Assembly (NCBI GenBank): GCA_016235745.1
Contig: JACRJA010000065.1
Coordinates: 1 to 64,000, forward strand
Reading direction: 5' to 3'
From: Rhodocyclales bacterium
Lineage (GTDB): Bacteria > Pseudomonadota > Gammaproteobacteria > Burkholderiales > Rhodocyclaceae
DNA: 64,000 nt
Made by a program: the position numbers and the translations under genes. Under the pieces are notes generated by a model that saw only the letters and a program-made list of their open reading frames with translations, had not been told where the DNA came from and ran no database searches. Shown in pieces: positions 7,671 to 20,054 of this stretch (position 1 is its first letter; each line of letters starts with the position of its first letter).

Positions 7671-8831
7671 GGCGGAGGACCTCTGCAAGGGTGAAACGCT
7701 GCAGGACCGGGGCGAGGAAGGCGTCGATGAGCAGTTGCCGCGCTTCGGCTTCAGGAATGCCCCGGCTGCGCAGGTAGAAGAGCGCTTCGTCGTCGAGCCG
7801 GCCGAGGGTGGCGCCGTGACCGCAGGCGACGTCGTCGGCGTAGATCTCGAGCTCGGGTTTGACATCGGCTGCCGCGCTATCGGCCAGGAGCAGGTGGTCG
7901 AGCCGCATGGCGGCGTCGGTGCGCTGGCCGGCGGGCTCGATGAGGATGCGGCCGATCACGGCGGAGTGCGCTTCGGCCGGCACCAGGCCGCGCCAGAGCA
8001 CGTCGGTGGCGGCGCCAGGGGCGGCGTGGCGGATGCGCAGGGCGACGTCATTGGAACCGCCGGGTACGCCCTGGGTGATGCCGGACAGCCGCAGGGTAGA
8101 GGATTTGCCCAGCGTGACGTCCCATTCGAGCCGTTGGTAGGCGCCGGTGGAGGCGAAGGCCTGCACGTCGAGGCGGGCATGCGCGCAGAGCCGGGCGCGG
8201 ACGCGGTGCAGCAGGGCTTGCCCGTCGCCGGCGGTGAAAACGCCGTGGGTGAGTTCGGCGCCCTCGCCGAGCCAGAAATGCGCGGCGCCGTTTTGCGTGG
8301 AGGGGCCGAAGGAGGAGAACGTCTCCACGAGGGCGCCGCGTGCGCCTGGGGCGAGTTCGACGAGCACGAGCGGTTGTACCCATCCGGCGCCGTGGCGGTA
8401 ATGGAGCTGCAGGGGGGCGTCGGCCGTTTTCTCGAGTTCGAGCAGCAGCACCGCGTCGGCTTCGACCAGGTTGCGCAGGGCGAAGAAATCCTCACCCGGT
8501 TCCAGGCGCTCGCGCCAGCGGGCGCGGGTGGTCTCGTCCAGCTCGGACCAGGGGCGCAGACGCCAGGCGCGGGTGTGCGAAGCCACGGGCCGGCCTTGGT
8601 CGAGGCGGATCCATTCGCCGGCAAGCGGCTCGGGCGAGGGGAAGGGGCAGTCGAGGCCGCGGCCTGTGCGTTCGGGGGCGAAGCAGGCGGAAAGCCGCGA
8701 GTAGCGCCAGAATTCGTCCTTGCGCGTGGGGGGCGTGAGCGCGGCGAGCCGTTCGGCGAGACGCTCGTGCCAGGTGAGCGTCGCCGCGTCTTCCGCCCAG
8801 CCACCGCTCTGGCAGACGGCGAGTGCGGTAT

Positions 8832-8835
<4 letters not shown>
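7627..8835 (-). CDS. sufD: Fe-S assembly scaffold subunit SufD
   Basis: A 402-residue SufD. The C-terminal half has the SufB/SufD beta-helix core ending with HGATLGRLDDEALFYLRSRG, followed by the helical tail (EAEARQLLIDAFLAPV). It forms the SufBC2D scaffold complex with SufB and SufC. The ATG overlaps the sufC stop. Confidence 0.93.
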
Positions 8836-11011
<2,176 letters not shown>

Positions 11012-11049
11012 GCGGCTCACTCCCCCGGAAGTCCGTGGATTTGTTGACC

Positions 11050-11055
11050 ATTATA
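11050..11055 (-). promoter_or_regulatory. Likely -10 box of the SUF operon
   Basis: The minus strand reads TATAAT about 40 bases before the sufB start, an exact sigma-70 -10 match. No good -35 box stands 16-18 bases upstream, which would fit a promoter that needs an activator. I could not recognise an IscR box. Confidence 0.5.
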
Positions 11056-11116
11056 CTAGGTTTTTGCCAGGGAGGGCCTATGCGTTCCCTAGCTTGAGCC
11101 TATTGGGCACCGCAAA

Positions 11117-11247
11117 CAACCTACTGCGCGGCCGCATGGCGGCGTTGCGCGGTGCTCGCAGGCTCGCCTATCTGCATTGATATGTCTCGCTCCTGCGCTC
11201 CGGGCGCCTTGCCCTGCAGCCGCTCGCGACGGTCGTTCGCGGCGCCC
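11117..11247 (+). repeat. Dispersed structured intergenic repeat, copy 2
   Basis: The second copy of the unit at 1251-1373, with the hairpin GCCGCATGGCGGC in its left part and the long folded right part bounded by GGGCGCC and GGCGCCC. It fills the gap between the SUF promoter and minE, and its right edge touches the minE stop codon, so it may have been inserted there. Confidence 0.7.
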
Positions 11248-11522
11248 TATTGGGGGCGCGAGGGAGGGGAGGTTTCGTTGAGGATGATGTTGACTTCGAG
11301 GATTTCGAGGTTGTCCTGTCGCTCGAGCTGGACCTTGATGTCTTCGGGGGCGATCTTGACGTACTTCGAGATGACGTCGAGCAGTTCTTTTTGCAAAGCG
11401 GGAAGAAAGTCGGGTGAAGCTTTGCCGTCGACGTGCTCGCGCGCGATGATGAGCTGCAGACGCTCCTTGGCGATCGCTGCGGTTTTTTTCTTTTCCCCGA
11501 AGAGGCGCGTGAGCAGCGACAT
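11247..11522 (-). CDS. minE: Cell division topological factor MinE
   Basis: A 91-residue MinE. It starts with the membrane-targeting [15 protein letters not shown], followed by the MinD-binding helix ([13 protein letters not shown]) and the dimerisation domain ([20 protein letters not shown]-like region). It stimulates MinD and drives pole-to-pole oscillation. Its ATG overlaps the minD stop (TGATG). It is the last gene of the min cluster. Confidence 0.95.
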   Translation of the reverse strand: MSLLTRLFGEKKKTAAIAKERLQLIIAREHVDGKASPDFLPALQKELLDVISKYVKIAPEDIKVQLERQDNLEILEVNIILNETSPPSRPQ

Positions 11523-12334
11523 CAGGTGCTCCCGAAGAGGCGTTTGATGAGGCTGGGTTTCTCGTAGGAGACGAAACGCAGCGGTTTGTCCTCGCCGAGA
11601 AAGCGGGAGACGACGTCGGCGTAGGCTTCGGCGACGTCCGTGCCTTTGAGGTGGATGGCGGGAACCCCTTGGTTGGAGGCGTGCAGCACGGCTTCCGACT
11701 CGGGGATGACGCCGATGAGCGGTACGCGCAGCAGCTCTTGGATGTCTTTGTAGGAGAGCATCTCGCCCTCTTCGACGCGCTTGGCGCTGTAGCGCGTCAC
11801 CAGCAGGTGTTCCTTGACTGGTTCGCGCCCTTCGATCGCCCGGCGGGACTTGGATTGCAGGATGCCGAGGATGCGATCGGAGTCGCGCACCGAGGAGACT
11901 TCCGGGTTGGTGACGACGACGGCTTCGTCGGCAAAGAGCAGGGCCATGAGGGCGCCGCGCTCGATTCCGGCCGGCGAGTCGCATACGACGTAGTCGAAGC
12001 CCATCGCTTCGAGTTCCCGCATGACTTTTTCCACGCCCTCTTCGGTGAGGGCTTCCTTGTCCTTGGTCTGGGAGGCGGGCAGGATGTAGAGCGTGTCGGC
12101 GTGCTTGTCCTTGATGAGCGCCTGGGTGAGCTTGGCATCGCCTTGGATGACGTTGACGAAATCGTAGACGACGCGGCGCTCGCAGCCCATGATGAGATCG
12201 AGGTTGCGCAGACCGACGTCGAAGTCGATGACGGCGGTCTTGAAGCCGCGAAGCGCCAGGCCCGAGGCGAAAGCGGCGCTGGTGGTGGTCTTGCCCACCC
12301 CCCCTTTGCCGGAAGTGACGACGACGATGCGCAC
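11522..12334 (-). CDS. minD: Septum site-determining ATPase MinD
   Basis: A 270-residue MinD. The deviant Walker A motif [10 protein letters not shown] (Lys10 and Lys15) sits at the N-terminus, the Walker B-like [10 protein letters not shown] is in the middle, and an amphipathic membrane helix ends the protein ([11 protein letters not shown]). It carries MinC to the membrane at the poles. The order minC-minD-minE is standard. Confidence 0.97.
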   Translation of the reverse strand: MRIVVVTSGKGGVGKTTTSAAFASGLALRGFKTAVIDFDVGLRNLDLIMGCERRVVYDFVNVIQGDAKLTQALIKDKHADTLYILPASQTKDKEALTEEGVEKVMRELEAMGFDYVVCDSPAGIERGALMALLFADEAVVVTNPEVSSVRDSDRILGILQSKSRRAIEGREPVKEHLLVTRYSAKRVEEGEMLSYKDIQELLRVPLIGVIPESEAVLHASNQGVPAIHLKGTDVAEAYADVVSRFLGEDKPLRFVSYEKPSLIKRLFGST

Positions 12335-12346
12335 GTGTGGAGCCTC

Positions 12347-13096
12347 TCAGATGGTGTCTATGGGTTCGATGAGCAGGTGGCTTTGCCCTTGAATGGCTTG
12401 CAATTTTACCTGCACCGGGCGGTTTGCGATAGGGGAGGGAAGACCATTTTCAAAGGTCTGGTACACCCCGGCGATGGAGACGAGCTCGGGGCCGAAGTGG
12501 GTGGCGAGGATGCGGGCCTGGAGATTGCCGTTGGCGCCGGCGAGCACCCGCCCGCGCAAGGGGCCCCAGCAGTGGATGCTGCCGGCGGCGATGATCTCAG
12601 CGCCGGGGTTGGAGCCGGCCATGAGCACGACGTCGCCTTCCGGGGCGTAGATCTGCTGGCCGGCGCGCACCGGGCGGTCGATGAAGGTCGTGGGGGCGCA
12701 GGGACGGGGCGAGGCCGGCGCTTGGGAAGGGGGCGTCGGGGCCGGGGCTGGCTCGGGTTCGGCTGGCCGGGTGGCCGCGAGCCGCAGCGCCGCCTCGTCG
12801 AGGATGGCCAAATGCAGGCGCTTCAAGGCGGCGTCGAACGATTCGGGTACGCCGCGCACGCCGATGGGTTGCAGCCCGAGGCGGCGGAAGAAGGCTACCA
12901 GGCCGCTCCAGTCGACCTGTTCGGGCCAGTCGCGCACTTCGGAGAAGTCGAGCACGGCGGGCTCGCCGCTGAAATAACTCTCGGTGCCGGCAAAGCGCTT
13001 GTGCAGCACGTCGGCGAGCCGTGCCGGGCTCACGAGCGGGGAGCGCACGACGATGCCCTCGAAGCGTCCGCTCTCGAATCGTACTTCTTCACTCAT
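12347..13096 (-). CDS. minC: Septum site-determining inhibitor MinC
   Basis: A 249-residue MinC, the FtsZ inhibitor of the Min system. The N-terminal FtsZ-binding domain (about 1-110) is joined by a proline/alanine-rich linker to the C-terminal beta-helix ([47 protein letters not shown]) that binds MinD and dimerises. It is 20 bases downstream of hslO, so likely cotranscribed. Confidence 0.95.
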   Translation of the reverse strand: MSEEVRFESGRFEGIVVRSPLVSPARLADVLHKRFAGTESYFSGEPAVLDFSEVRDWPEQVDWSGLVAFFRRLGLQPIGVRGVPESFDAALKRLHLAILDEAALRLAATRPAEPEPAPAPTPPSQAPASPRPCAPTTFIDRPVRAGQQIYAPEGDVVLMAGSNPGAEIIAAGSIHCWGPLRGRVLAGANGNLQARILATHFGPELVSIAGVYQTFENGLPSPIANRPVQVKLQAIQGQSHLLIEPIDTI

Positions 13097-13116
13097 GATC
13101 GAAATGGCCTTTGCGG

Positions 13117-13992
13117 TCAGTGACGGGTGGCGGGCGCGGTGCCGTCGCCCTCGCTGAAGATGCGGGAAAGATCGTCGCGGGTGAAGCGGTATTCGAGGCC
13201 GCCGAGCTCGTCGCGCACGACGAGCTTGCCGTCGCGCGCCAGTTGCGCTTCGACGTCCTCACGGCCGAGGAGCCGCAGCATCTGGAGGACGGCGGCTTCG
13301 TTGGGCTTGACCTCATGGGTGATGCCGAGCGCCGTGAAGAGGCGCACCGTCTCTTCGGGGAAGAGGCGCGAGAGGAGCTCGGGCGCGTCGAGCGCGAGCA
13401 GTTCGGCTTCGGTGACGGTATCGGCAAGGCGAGTGAGGCGGTTCCAGCCGTCGGGATCCTTTTCGTCGGCGGAAGGGAGCTTTTGCAGCAGAAGTCCTGC
13501 GGCAGCGCGCTCGTCGGCGGCAAGCCACAGACGCGCCGGCTGCTGTTCGGACTGGGCGAGGAAGGCTTCCAGCGTGTCGCGCAGGGTCTGGCCGCTCCAG
13601 GGAACGATGCTCACGTAGGGTTCCTTGGAGACGGGGAGGTCGAGCACCATCTGCAGCCGGGCTTCGCCGAGGAGCTCGCGCGCGCCGGCATCGGGCCGCG
13701 GCGGCCGTTCGCCTTCGTAGTGGGCGAAGGCGCGCAGGTTGCGCTCGGGGCTGAGGTCGACCACGAGCAGGCGCACGGGGCCTTCCCCCTGGGCCTGGAA
13801 GGTGACGCGGGCGGGGTCCTTGAGCCGGGCGGCGATCATGGCGGCGAAGGCGGCGAGCTCGCCGAGCAGGCGCCGTACCGCGGGGGGATCGTTGCGGCGT
13901 GCGGCGATGCCTTGCCAGGATCGGACCAGGCGCACGTGGGCGCCGCGGAGGTCGGCGTTGTCGATCAGGAAGGGTTGGACGGCGTCGTGCAT
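13117..13992 (-). CDS. hslO: Hsp33-family chaperone without any cysteine
   Basis: A 291-residue Hsp33 homologue. The N-terminal fold is recognisable (FAAMIAARLKDPARVTFQAQGEGPVRLLVVDLSP, then PVSKEPYVSIVPWSGQTLRDTL). The C-terminal region aligns with the redox switch of the family, where a CxC and a CxxC pair normally bind zinc. Here those positions read ITHEV and RDELGG, and the whole protein contains no cysteine. It cannot be switched by disulfide formation, so it is either always active, regulated in another way, or decayed in function. The surrounding residues are kept (LGREDVEAQLARDGKLVV), which speaks against random decay. It sits between tex and minC, with gaps of 8 and 20 bases. Confidence 0.88.
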   Translation of the reverse strand: MHDAVQPFLIDNADLRGAHVRLVRSWQGIAARRNDPPAVRRLLGELAAFAAMIAARLKDPARVTFQAQGEGPVRLLVVDLSPERNLRAFAHYEGERPPRPDAGARELLGEARLQMVLDLPVSKEPYVSIVPWSGQTLRDTLEAFLAQSEQQPARLWLAADERAAAGLLLQKLPSADEKDPDGWNRLTRLADTVTEAELLALDAPELLSRLFPEETVRLFTALGITHEVKPNEAAVLQMLRLLGREDVEAQLARDGKLVVRDELGGLEYRFTRDDLSRIFSEGDGTAPATRH

Positions 13993-14000
13993 GGGGGACC

Positions 14001-16319
14001 TCAGCGCTCCAGGGCGCGGGCGAGCGCCTGGGCGAGGGCGCTCTCGGGGACGGGGGATTCGCGCCGGCCAGGCTTGGCGGGTTTGGCCGCCTTGGCCGGG
14101 CGGCGTGCTTCCTTGGCGGCGGGTTCGGCGCGCCGTTGGGCGGCCGGGGCCGCTTCGGTGCCTTCCCTTTTCAGCGACAGGGCGATGCGGCGCCGTTCGA
14201 AGTCGACTTCGAGCACGCGCACCCGCACGATCTGCCCGGGCTTGACGACTTCGTGCGGGTCGCGCACGAAGCGCTCGGAGAGTTCGGAGACGTGGGCGAG
14301 GCCGTCCTGGTGTACGCCGATGTCGATGAAGGCGCCGAAATTGGTGACGTTGGTGACCACGCCTTCGAGCCATTGGCCGGGGCGCAGGTCTTCGAGCGAT
14401 TCGATTCCTTCGGCGAAGCGCGCGGTGCGAAACTCCGGCCGCGGGTCGCGTCCCGGCTTGACGAGTTCGGCGAGGATGTCGCGCACGGTGGGAAGCCCGA
14501 AGCGCTCGTCGGTGAATTCGGCGGGGTCGAGCGTCTCGATGAGGGCGCGCTGGCCGAGGATCTCGCGCACGTCCTTGCCGATGCGCTGGAGGATCTTGCG
14601 CACCACGGGATAGGCTTCCGGGTGCACGGCCGAGGCGTCCAGCGGGTCGTCCCCCTCGGGGATGCGCAGGAAGCCGGCGGCCTGCTCGAAGGTGCGCGGG
14701 CCGATGCGCGGGACCTCGCGCAGTTGCTCGCGGTGGCGAAAGCCGCCGTGGCGCTGGCGCCAGGCGACGATCTCTTCGGCGATGCTGCGGTTGAGTCCCG
14801 AGACGCGGGCGAGCAGCGCGGGGCTGGCGGTGTTGAGGTCGACGCCGACGGCGTTGACGCAATCCTCGACCACGGCGTCCAGCGTGCGCGACAGCTGGGT
14901 TGCGTCGAGGTCGTGCTGGTACTGGCCGATGCCGATCGACTTGGGGTCGATCTTGACGAGTTCAGCGAGCGGATCCTGCAGGCGGCGGGCGATGGAGACG
15001 GCGCCGCGCAGGGAGACGTCGAGTTCGGGGAGTTCCTGCGCGGCGAGCTCGGAGGCGGAATAGACCGAGGCGCCGGCTTCCGAGACGACCACTTTCTGCG
15101 CCCGCAGTTCGGGGTGGCGCGCCAGGCATTCGGAGACGAGGCGTTCGGTTTCGCGGCTGGCGGTGCCGTTGCCGATGGCGATGAGTTCGACGCCGTGCTG
15201 GGCGATGAGGGTGGCGAGCGCGGCGATGGTCGGCTCGTAGTGGCGCCGCGGCTCGAAGGGGTAGAGGGTGTCGGTGACGATGACGCGGCCGGTGGCGTCG
15301 ACCACGGCGACCTTGATGCCGGTGCGGATGCCCGGGTCGATGCCCATGGTCACGCGGGCGCCGGCCGGGGCGGCGAGGAGCAACTCCTTGAGGTTACGCC
15401 CGAAGACGCGGATCGCTTCCTCGCCGGCGCGTTCGCGCATGCGGTTGAGGGCGTCGAGCTCGAGGTGGACCGAGAGCTTGGTCGTCCAGGCCCAGCGGGC
15501 AGTGTCGAGCCGCCAGCGGTCGGCGGGGCGTCCCTGGTCGGCGAGGCCGTAGCGGCGCGCCATGACGGCGAGCGCCGGGTGAGGGCGATCTTCGCCGTGG
15601 GGGACGTCGACGCTGAGCCGCAGCACGCCCTCGTTGCGCCCGCGCAGCAGGGCAAGCGCCCGGTGCGAGGCGATGGTGGCGATCGGCTCGTGGTGGTCGA
15701 ACCAGTCGCGAAACTTGGCGCCCTCCGTTTCCTTGCCCTCGACGACGCGGCTGTAGACGTGGGCTTCGCGTTCGAAGAGGGCGCGCAGCTCGGCGAGCAG
15801 ATCGGCATCTTCGGCGTAGCGCTCGGCGAGGATCTGTCGTGCGCCCTCAAGCACGGCTTTGACGTCGGCAAAGCCCGCCTCCGGGTTGAGATAGGTGGCG
15901 GCGAGCGCTTGCGGTTCGGCGAGCGGGTCGCTGGCGAGCGCCTCGGCGAGCGGCTCCAGCCCCGCTTCGCGGGCGATCATGGCCTTGGTGCGCCGTTTGG
16001 GGCGATAGGGGAGGTAGAGGTCTTCGAGCGCCTGCTTGGTGTCGGCGGCACGCAGTTTTTCTTCGAGCTCGGCGCTGAGCTTGCCTTGCTCGGCGATGGA
16101 GGAGAGGATCGCCTCACGGCGCGCTTCGAGCTCGCGCAGGTAGCCCAGGCGCTCTTCGAGCCGGCGCAGCTGCGTGTCGTCGAGCCCGCCGGTGAGCTCC
16201 TTGCGGTAGCGGGCGATGAAGGGAACGGTGGACCCGGCGTCGAGCAGCGCCACGGCGGCCATCACCTGACGCGGGGCGACGCCCAGTTCCTGGGCGATTC
16301 GGGTTTCGATCGATGGCAT
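14001..16319 (-). CDS. tex: RNA-binding transcription accessory protein Tex
   Basis: A 772-residue Tex. Domains in order: N-terminal helical region, a YqgF/RNase H-like fold ([17 protein letters not shown]), a helix-hairpin-helix part ([20 protein letters not shown]), and a C-terminal S1 RNA-binding domain from about residue 646 ([16 protein letters not shown]). A low-complexity Ala/Pro/Lys/Arg tail ends the protein. Tex binds nucleic acid and acts in transcription and translation quality. It is the likely first gene of tex-hslO-minCDE. Confidence 0.95.
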   Translation of the reverse strand: MPSIETRIAQELGVAPRQVMAAVALLDAGSTVPFIARYRKELTGGLDDTQLRRLEERLGYLRELEARREAILSSIAEQGKLSAELEEKLRAADTKQALEDLYLPYRPKRRTKAMIAREAGLEPLAEALASDPLAEPQALAATYLNPEAGFADVKAVLEGARQILAERYAEDADLLAELRALFEREAHVYSRVVEGKETEGAKFRDWFDHHEPIATIASHRALALLRGRNEGVLRLSVDVPHGEDRPHPALAVMARRYGLADQGRPADRWRLDTARWAWTTKLSVHLELDALNRMRERAGEEAIRVFGRNLKELLLAAPAGARVTMGIDPGIRTGIKVAVVDATGRVIVTDTLYPFEPRRHYEPTIAALATLIAQHGVELIAIGNGTASRETERLVSECLARHPELRAQKVVVSEAGASVYSASELAAQELPELDVSLRGAVSIARRLQDPLAELVKIDPKSIGIGQYQHDLDATQLSRTLDAVVEDCVNAVGVDLNTASPALLARVSGLNRSIAEEIVAWRQRHGGFRHREQLREVPRIGPRTFEQAAGFLRIPEGDDPLDASAVHPEAYPVVRKILQRIGKDVREILGQRALIETLDPAEFTDERFGLPTVRDILAELVKPGRDPRPEFRTARFAEGIESLEDLRPGQWLEGVVTNVTNFGAFIDIGVHQDGLAHVSELSERFVRDPHEVVKPGQIVRVRVLEVDFERRRIALSLKREGTEAAPAAQRRAEPAAKEARRPAKAAKPAKPGRRESPVPESALAQALARALER

Positions 16320-16372
16320 CGGCTATCGTCTTGGCAGGAAAAGGCGGATTGTGGCCGTCGGCGCGGCAGCGG

Positions 16373-17227
16373 TCAACGTTGGGGTAGCATGAGCGCCTGG
16401 CGTCCGGCCCATTCTTCGTCGGGTTCGAGCGACACGGGAACGCTCGCCTGCGCCGCTTCGATGCACACGAAACGGCGCCAGGCGCCGGCGGGGAGGTCGG
16501 CGGGGCCGGTTTCGCCCGGGTTCCAGACCACGGTCTCGGTGAAGCCCGCCTGCGCGATCTCGGTGCGCAGGGTGGGCGTGGCGAGCGTGAGCACGCCCTC
16601 GCCGCTGCGGTAGAGCCGGTCGAACGGCGGCTCGATCCGCGTGACGTTTTCCGCTTCGCTGTGCCACTGGCGGGGGTCGGCGGGGTCGGTGTATTCGCTG
16701 CCGCCCAACCCCTGCAGGGCGCTGCGCTCGATCTCGGGCACGGCGAGGTAGGTGTGCAGCGCCGCGGTGAATGCGAAAGGCGCGGCGCCGGTGTTGCGCA
16801 CGGCCAGTTCCACGTCCAGGCGCCGTTCGGAGAGGAGTACGGTGACTTCGGCGAGAAAATCGTGCGGAAAGGTGGCGCGCGCGCCCGGTTCGAGCAGGGA
16901 GGGGTCGAGTTGCAGGGTCACGAGCACGTAGTCTTCGCCCTGGCGCGTCTCGTCGATGCGCCAGGTGTGCGTGCGGGCAAAGCCGTGGCGCAGGCCAGGA
17001 CCGAGGGTGCCGAACTGAGGGAAGACGACGGGGATGCCACCGCGGATGGGCTGCGCGCCGCTGAGGGCGGCCGCCTCGCCGAGGTAGAGCCGTTCCTGGC
17101 CGTCTTCGGGGCGCCAGGAGAGCACCTGTGCTCCGAAGGGGGTGAGGGTGGCCCGGGCTTCGCCCAAATGGAGGGTGAGCGCCGGGAGTTTGCCGAGGCG
17201 GTGGGTATCGATGCGGGTGGCGGACAT
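16373..17227 (-). CDS. D-hexose-6-phosphate mutarotase (YeaD-like)
   Basis: A 284-residue aldose-1-epimerase-fold protein of the YeaD type, which interconverts alpha and beta anomers of glucose-6-phosphate and related sugars. Typical stretches are GAQVLSWRPEDGQERLYL, PIRGGIPVVFPQFG, HGFARTHTWRI and VVWNPGE. Length fits the family. Its start is two bases past the Pat-like gene's stop, so the two are probably cotranscribed. Confidence 0.88.
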   Translation of the reverse strand: MSATRIDTHRLGKLPALTLHLGEARATLTPFGAQVLSWRPEDGQERLYLGEAAALSGAQPIRGGIPVVFPQFGTLGPGLRHGFARTHTWRIDETRQGEDYVLVTLQLDPSLLEPGARATFPHDFLAEVTVLLSERRLDVELAVRNTGAAPFAFTAALHTYLAVPEIERSALQGLGGSEYTDPADPRQWHSEAENVTRIEPPFDRLYRSGEGVLTLATPTLRTEIAQAGFTETVVWNPGETGPADLPAGAWRRFVCIEAAQASVPVSLEPDEEWAGRQALMLPQR

Positions 17228-17229
17228 GG

Positions 17230-19923
17230 TCAGGAACCTTGCAGCGGCAGGATGCCTTTCTTGATGCTGCGGTCTTCGGGGTCGTCGGTGAGGGTGAAAC
17301 CGAGGCTTTGCACGAAGCGCAGCATGCGCTCGTTGTTGGCGAGGAAAATGCCAGTCATGTATTTCAGGCCGCGGGCCCGCGCTGTCTCGATGAGCACCTG
17401 CATGAGGCGGCGCGCAAGCCCACGGCTTTGCCAGTCGTCGGCCACGACGATGGCGAATTCGCAGGATTCGCCGTCGGGGTTGACGGCGTAGCGGACCACG
17501 CCCAGCTCGATCTCTTTGCCGTCCGTGTCGCGTGTGACGGCAATGAAGGCCATTTCGCGGTCGTAGTCGATCTGGGTGAGCCGCGCCAGCATGGGCGGAG
17601 GCAGCTCGTTGAGGGTGGTCATGAAGCGGAAGTACTTGGTCTCGGGCGAGAGGCGGCGCACGAACTCGGCCTCGAGCTCGGCGTCTTCGGGGCGGATGGG
17701 GCGGATGGTGATCTCGGTACCGTCGCCCAGGGTCCAGGTTTGGATGAGGTGCGAGGGGTAGGGGTGGATCGCCATGTGGTCGTAGCGATCCGCCGAGGGA
17801 TTGATGGGCTGGATGGTGATCTTGGCATCCAGCGCGATGGCGTCCTGGTCATCGACCACCAGCGGATTGATGCTGAGGTAATCGACCCAAGGCAGTTCGC
17901 ACACCATTTCGGAGACGCGCAGCAGCACTTGCTCGAGCTTGTCGAAAGCGATCGCCGGCATGTTCCGGTATTCTTGAAGCATGGGATGGACGCGGCTGTT
18001 GCGCACGAGATCCTGGACGAGGAAACCGTTCAAGGGCGGCAGGGCCACGCTCATGTCTTCTTCCATACCCACGCGCCTTCCCCCTTCACCGAAGAGGATC
18101 ACCGGGCCGAAGACCGGGTCGCGGCGCACGCGGATGGCCAGTTCGCGCCCGTGGCGCTTGATGACCATGGGTTCGATGGCCACGCCGTTGATCACCGCAT
18201 CGGGCACGTTCTTCTTGACTTCGGCGATGATCTCCTGATAGGCGGTGCGCACGGCGGCCAATGAGCCGAGATTCAGGCGCACGCCGCCCGAGTCGGCCTT
18301 GTCGATCACCGAGGGGGAGTCGATCTTCATCGCCACCGGCAAGCCCAGCTCTTCGGCCAGCACCATGGCTTCGGTGACGCTGCGCGCGACCACCGTCTGG
18401 GCGATGGGGATGTGGAAGGCGGCGAGAATGGCCTTCGATTCCATTTCGTTGAGGCGATTGCGCCGCTCGGAGAGCGCCGTCTCGATGACGAGTTGTGCGT
18501 TCTCCACCCGCGGCGGCGCGTGGTGCGACAGCGGCGCCGGCGTTTGGGCGAGCAGCTTCTGGTTGCGGTAGTAGGACGAGACGTGCGAGAAGAGCTCGAC
18601 CGCGGGCTCGGGCGCATCGAACGTGGGGATGCCGGCGGCGATGAATTTCTGCCGCGCCTCTTCGACGAGTTCCTGTCCGAGCCAGCAGGTGACGACGGGT
18701 TTCTCGGCGTGTTTCTCTTCCTCGATGATGGCTTCGGCCACGGCGGTAGGGTCGGTCATGGCCTGCGGTGTGAGGATGACGAGCACGCCCTCGACTTCGG
18801 GCGATTCGAGCACGATCTTGAAAGTTTTGCGGTAGCGCTCGGCGTCGGCATCGCCCAGGATGTCGAGGGGGTTGCCGTGCGACCAGGAGTCGGGCAGAAA
18901 GGCGCTGAGCCGTCCGAGCGTGTCGTCGCTGAGTTCGGCCAGAGGGATTTTGAGGTCGGCGGCGCGGTCGGCGGCCATCGCTCCCAGGCCGCCGCCGTTG
19001 GTGATGATGGCCAGCCGGTTGCCGCGCGGGCGCAGGCGGGCGAAGAGCGCGGTGGCCGCGGCATAGAGCTGGCTGATGTTGTAGATGCGGATCACGCCCG
19101 AGCGGCGCAGCGCCGCGTCGAACACGGCGTCGTTACCCGGCTGGTTACCGCTGTGCACGAGGATGGCGCGCATCACTTCCGGTCGACGCCCGGCCTTGAG
19201 CACCAGCACCGGCTTGACCCGGGCGGCGGCGCGCAGCGCGCTCATGAAGCGGCGCGCGTTGCGGATGCCCTCGATGTAGAGAATGATGGATTCGGTGCGG
19301 TGATCGGTGGCGAGGAAGTCGAGCACGTCGCCGAAGTCGATGTCGGCCGACACGCCCAGCGAGACGACGGCGGAAAAGCCCACGCCGTTGGGTTTGGCCC
19401 AGTCGAGCACGGCGGCGCACAGCGCGCCGGATTGCGACACGAGCCCGATCGACCCCTTGATGGCCGAGGTATGGGCGAAGGTGGCGTTGAGCCCGATGCT
19501 GGGGCGCACGAGCCCGAGGCAGTTGGGCCCGAGCAGGCGCATCTTGTAGCGCCGGGCGATTTCGAGGACCTGGCGCTCGAGGTGGCTGCCGCGCGGGCCG
19601 GATTCGGAGAAACCAGAGCTGAGCACGACGATGGCCTTGACCCCGGCGCGGCCGCAGGCCTCGACGATGCCGGGGGCGCGTTCGGGCCGGGTGCAGATGA
19701 CGGCAAGGTCGAGCCGGTGCGGCACGTCTTCGACGGACTTGTAGCAGGGCAGCTCGAAGAGCGTCTCGTGGTTGGGGTTGATGAGAAAGAGCCGCCCATG
19801 GAAGCCGGCTTCCAGCATGTTGCGGGTGACGGTCTGCCCGAGCGAGCCGGGGCGGTCGGAGGCGCCGATGATGCCGACGGAACGCGGTTCGAGCAGCGGC
19901 TGGAGATAATGGGTCTCTTTCAT
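17230..19923 (-). CDS. Pat-like acyl-CoA synthetase-domain GNAT acetyltransferase
   Basis: An 897-residue protein with the architecture of bacterial protein lysine acetyltransferase Pat/PatZ. It has a CoA-binding domain (SVGIIGASDRPGSLGQTV), ligase-CoA domain, an ATP-grasp part (LGLPVAMKIDSPSVIDKADSGGV) and a C-terminal GNAT domain from about residue 730 (EITIRPIRPEDAELEAEFVRRL, DDWQSRGLARRLM). Pat enzymes acetylate and inactivate acyl-CoA synthetases. The HSGN segment stands where active ADP-forming acetyl-CoA synthetases usually have HTGA; the histidine is kept, so a synthetase activity is not excluded. Confidence 0.88.
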   Translation of the reverse strand: MKETHYLQPLLEPRSVGIIGASDRPGSLGQTVTRNMLEAGFHGRLFLINPNHETLFELPCYKSVEDVPHRLDLAVICTRPERAPGIVEACGRAGVKAIVVLSSGFSESGPRGSHLERQVLEIARRYKMRLLGPNCLGLVRPSIGLNATFAHTSAIKGSIGLVSQSGALCAAVLDWAKPNGVGFSAVVSLGVSADIDFGDVLDFLATDHRTESIILYIEGIRNARRFMSALRAAARVKPVLVLKAGRRPEVMRAILVHSGNQPGNDAVFDAALRRSGVIRIYNISQLYAAATALFARLRPRGNRLAIITNGGGLGAMAADRAADLKIPLAELSDDTLGRLSAFLPDSWSHGNPLDILGDADAERYRKTFKIVLESPEVEGVLVILTPQAMTDPTAVAEAIIEEEKHAEKPVVTCWLGQELVEEARQKFIAAGIPTFDAPEPAVELFSHVSSYYRNQKLLAQTPAPLSHHAPPRVENAQLVIETALSERRNRLNEMESKAILAAFHIPIAQTVVARSVTEAMVLAEELGLPVAMKIDSPSVIDKADSGGVRLNLGSLAAVRTAYQEIIAEVKKNVPDAVINGVAIEPMVIKRHGRELAIRVRRDPVFGPVILFGEGGRRVGMEEDMSVALPPLNGFLVQDLVRNSRVHPMLQEYRNMPAIAFDKLEQVLLRVSEMVCELPWVDYLSINPLVVDDQDAIALDAKITIQPINPSADRYDHMAIHPYPSHLIQTWTLGDGTEITIRPIRPEDAELEAEFVRRLSPETKYFRFMTTLNELPPPMLARLTQIDYDREMAFIAVTRDTDGKEIELGVVRYAVNPDGESCEFAIVVADDWQSRGLARRLMQVLIETARARGLKYMTGIFLANNERMLRFVQSLGFTLTDDPEDRSIKKGILPLQGS

Positions 19924-20054
19924 GACGTCGTGCCCCCGGGCGATGAGACCATAAGTTTATCGCACCCCGGTGCAGCGCGGGCATGGTGCACGGCGCTCGG
20001 GGGTAGAATCGTCGGGCGGCTGCTGTGCGCGCGATGAGAGGAAAGGAGCGAAGA

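Noticed and set aside
13899-16613. A 904-codon open frame on the plus strand
   Set aside because: It lies opposite tex and hslO, is extremely rich in Gly, Ala, Asp, Val and Glu, and is a mirror of high-GC codon use. It has no domain and no ribosome binding site.
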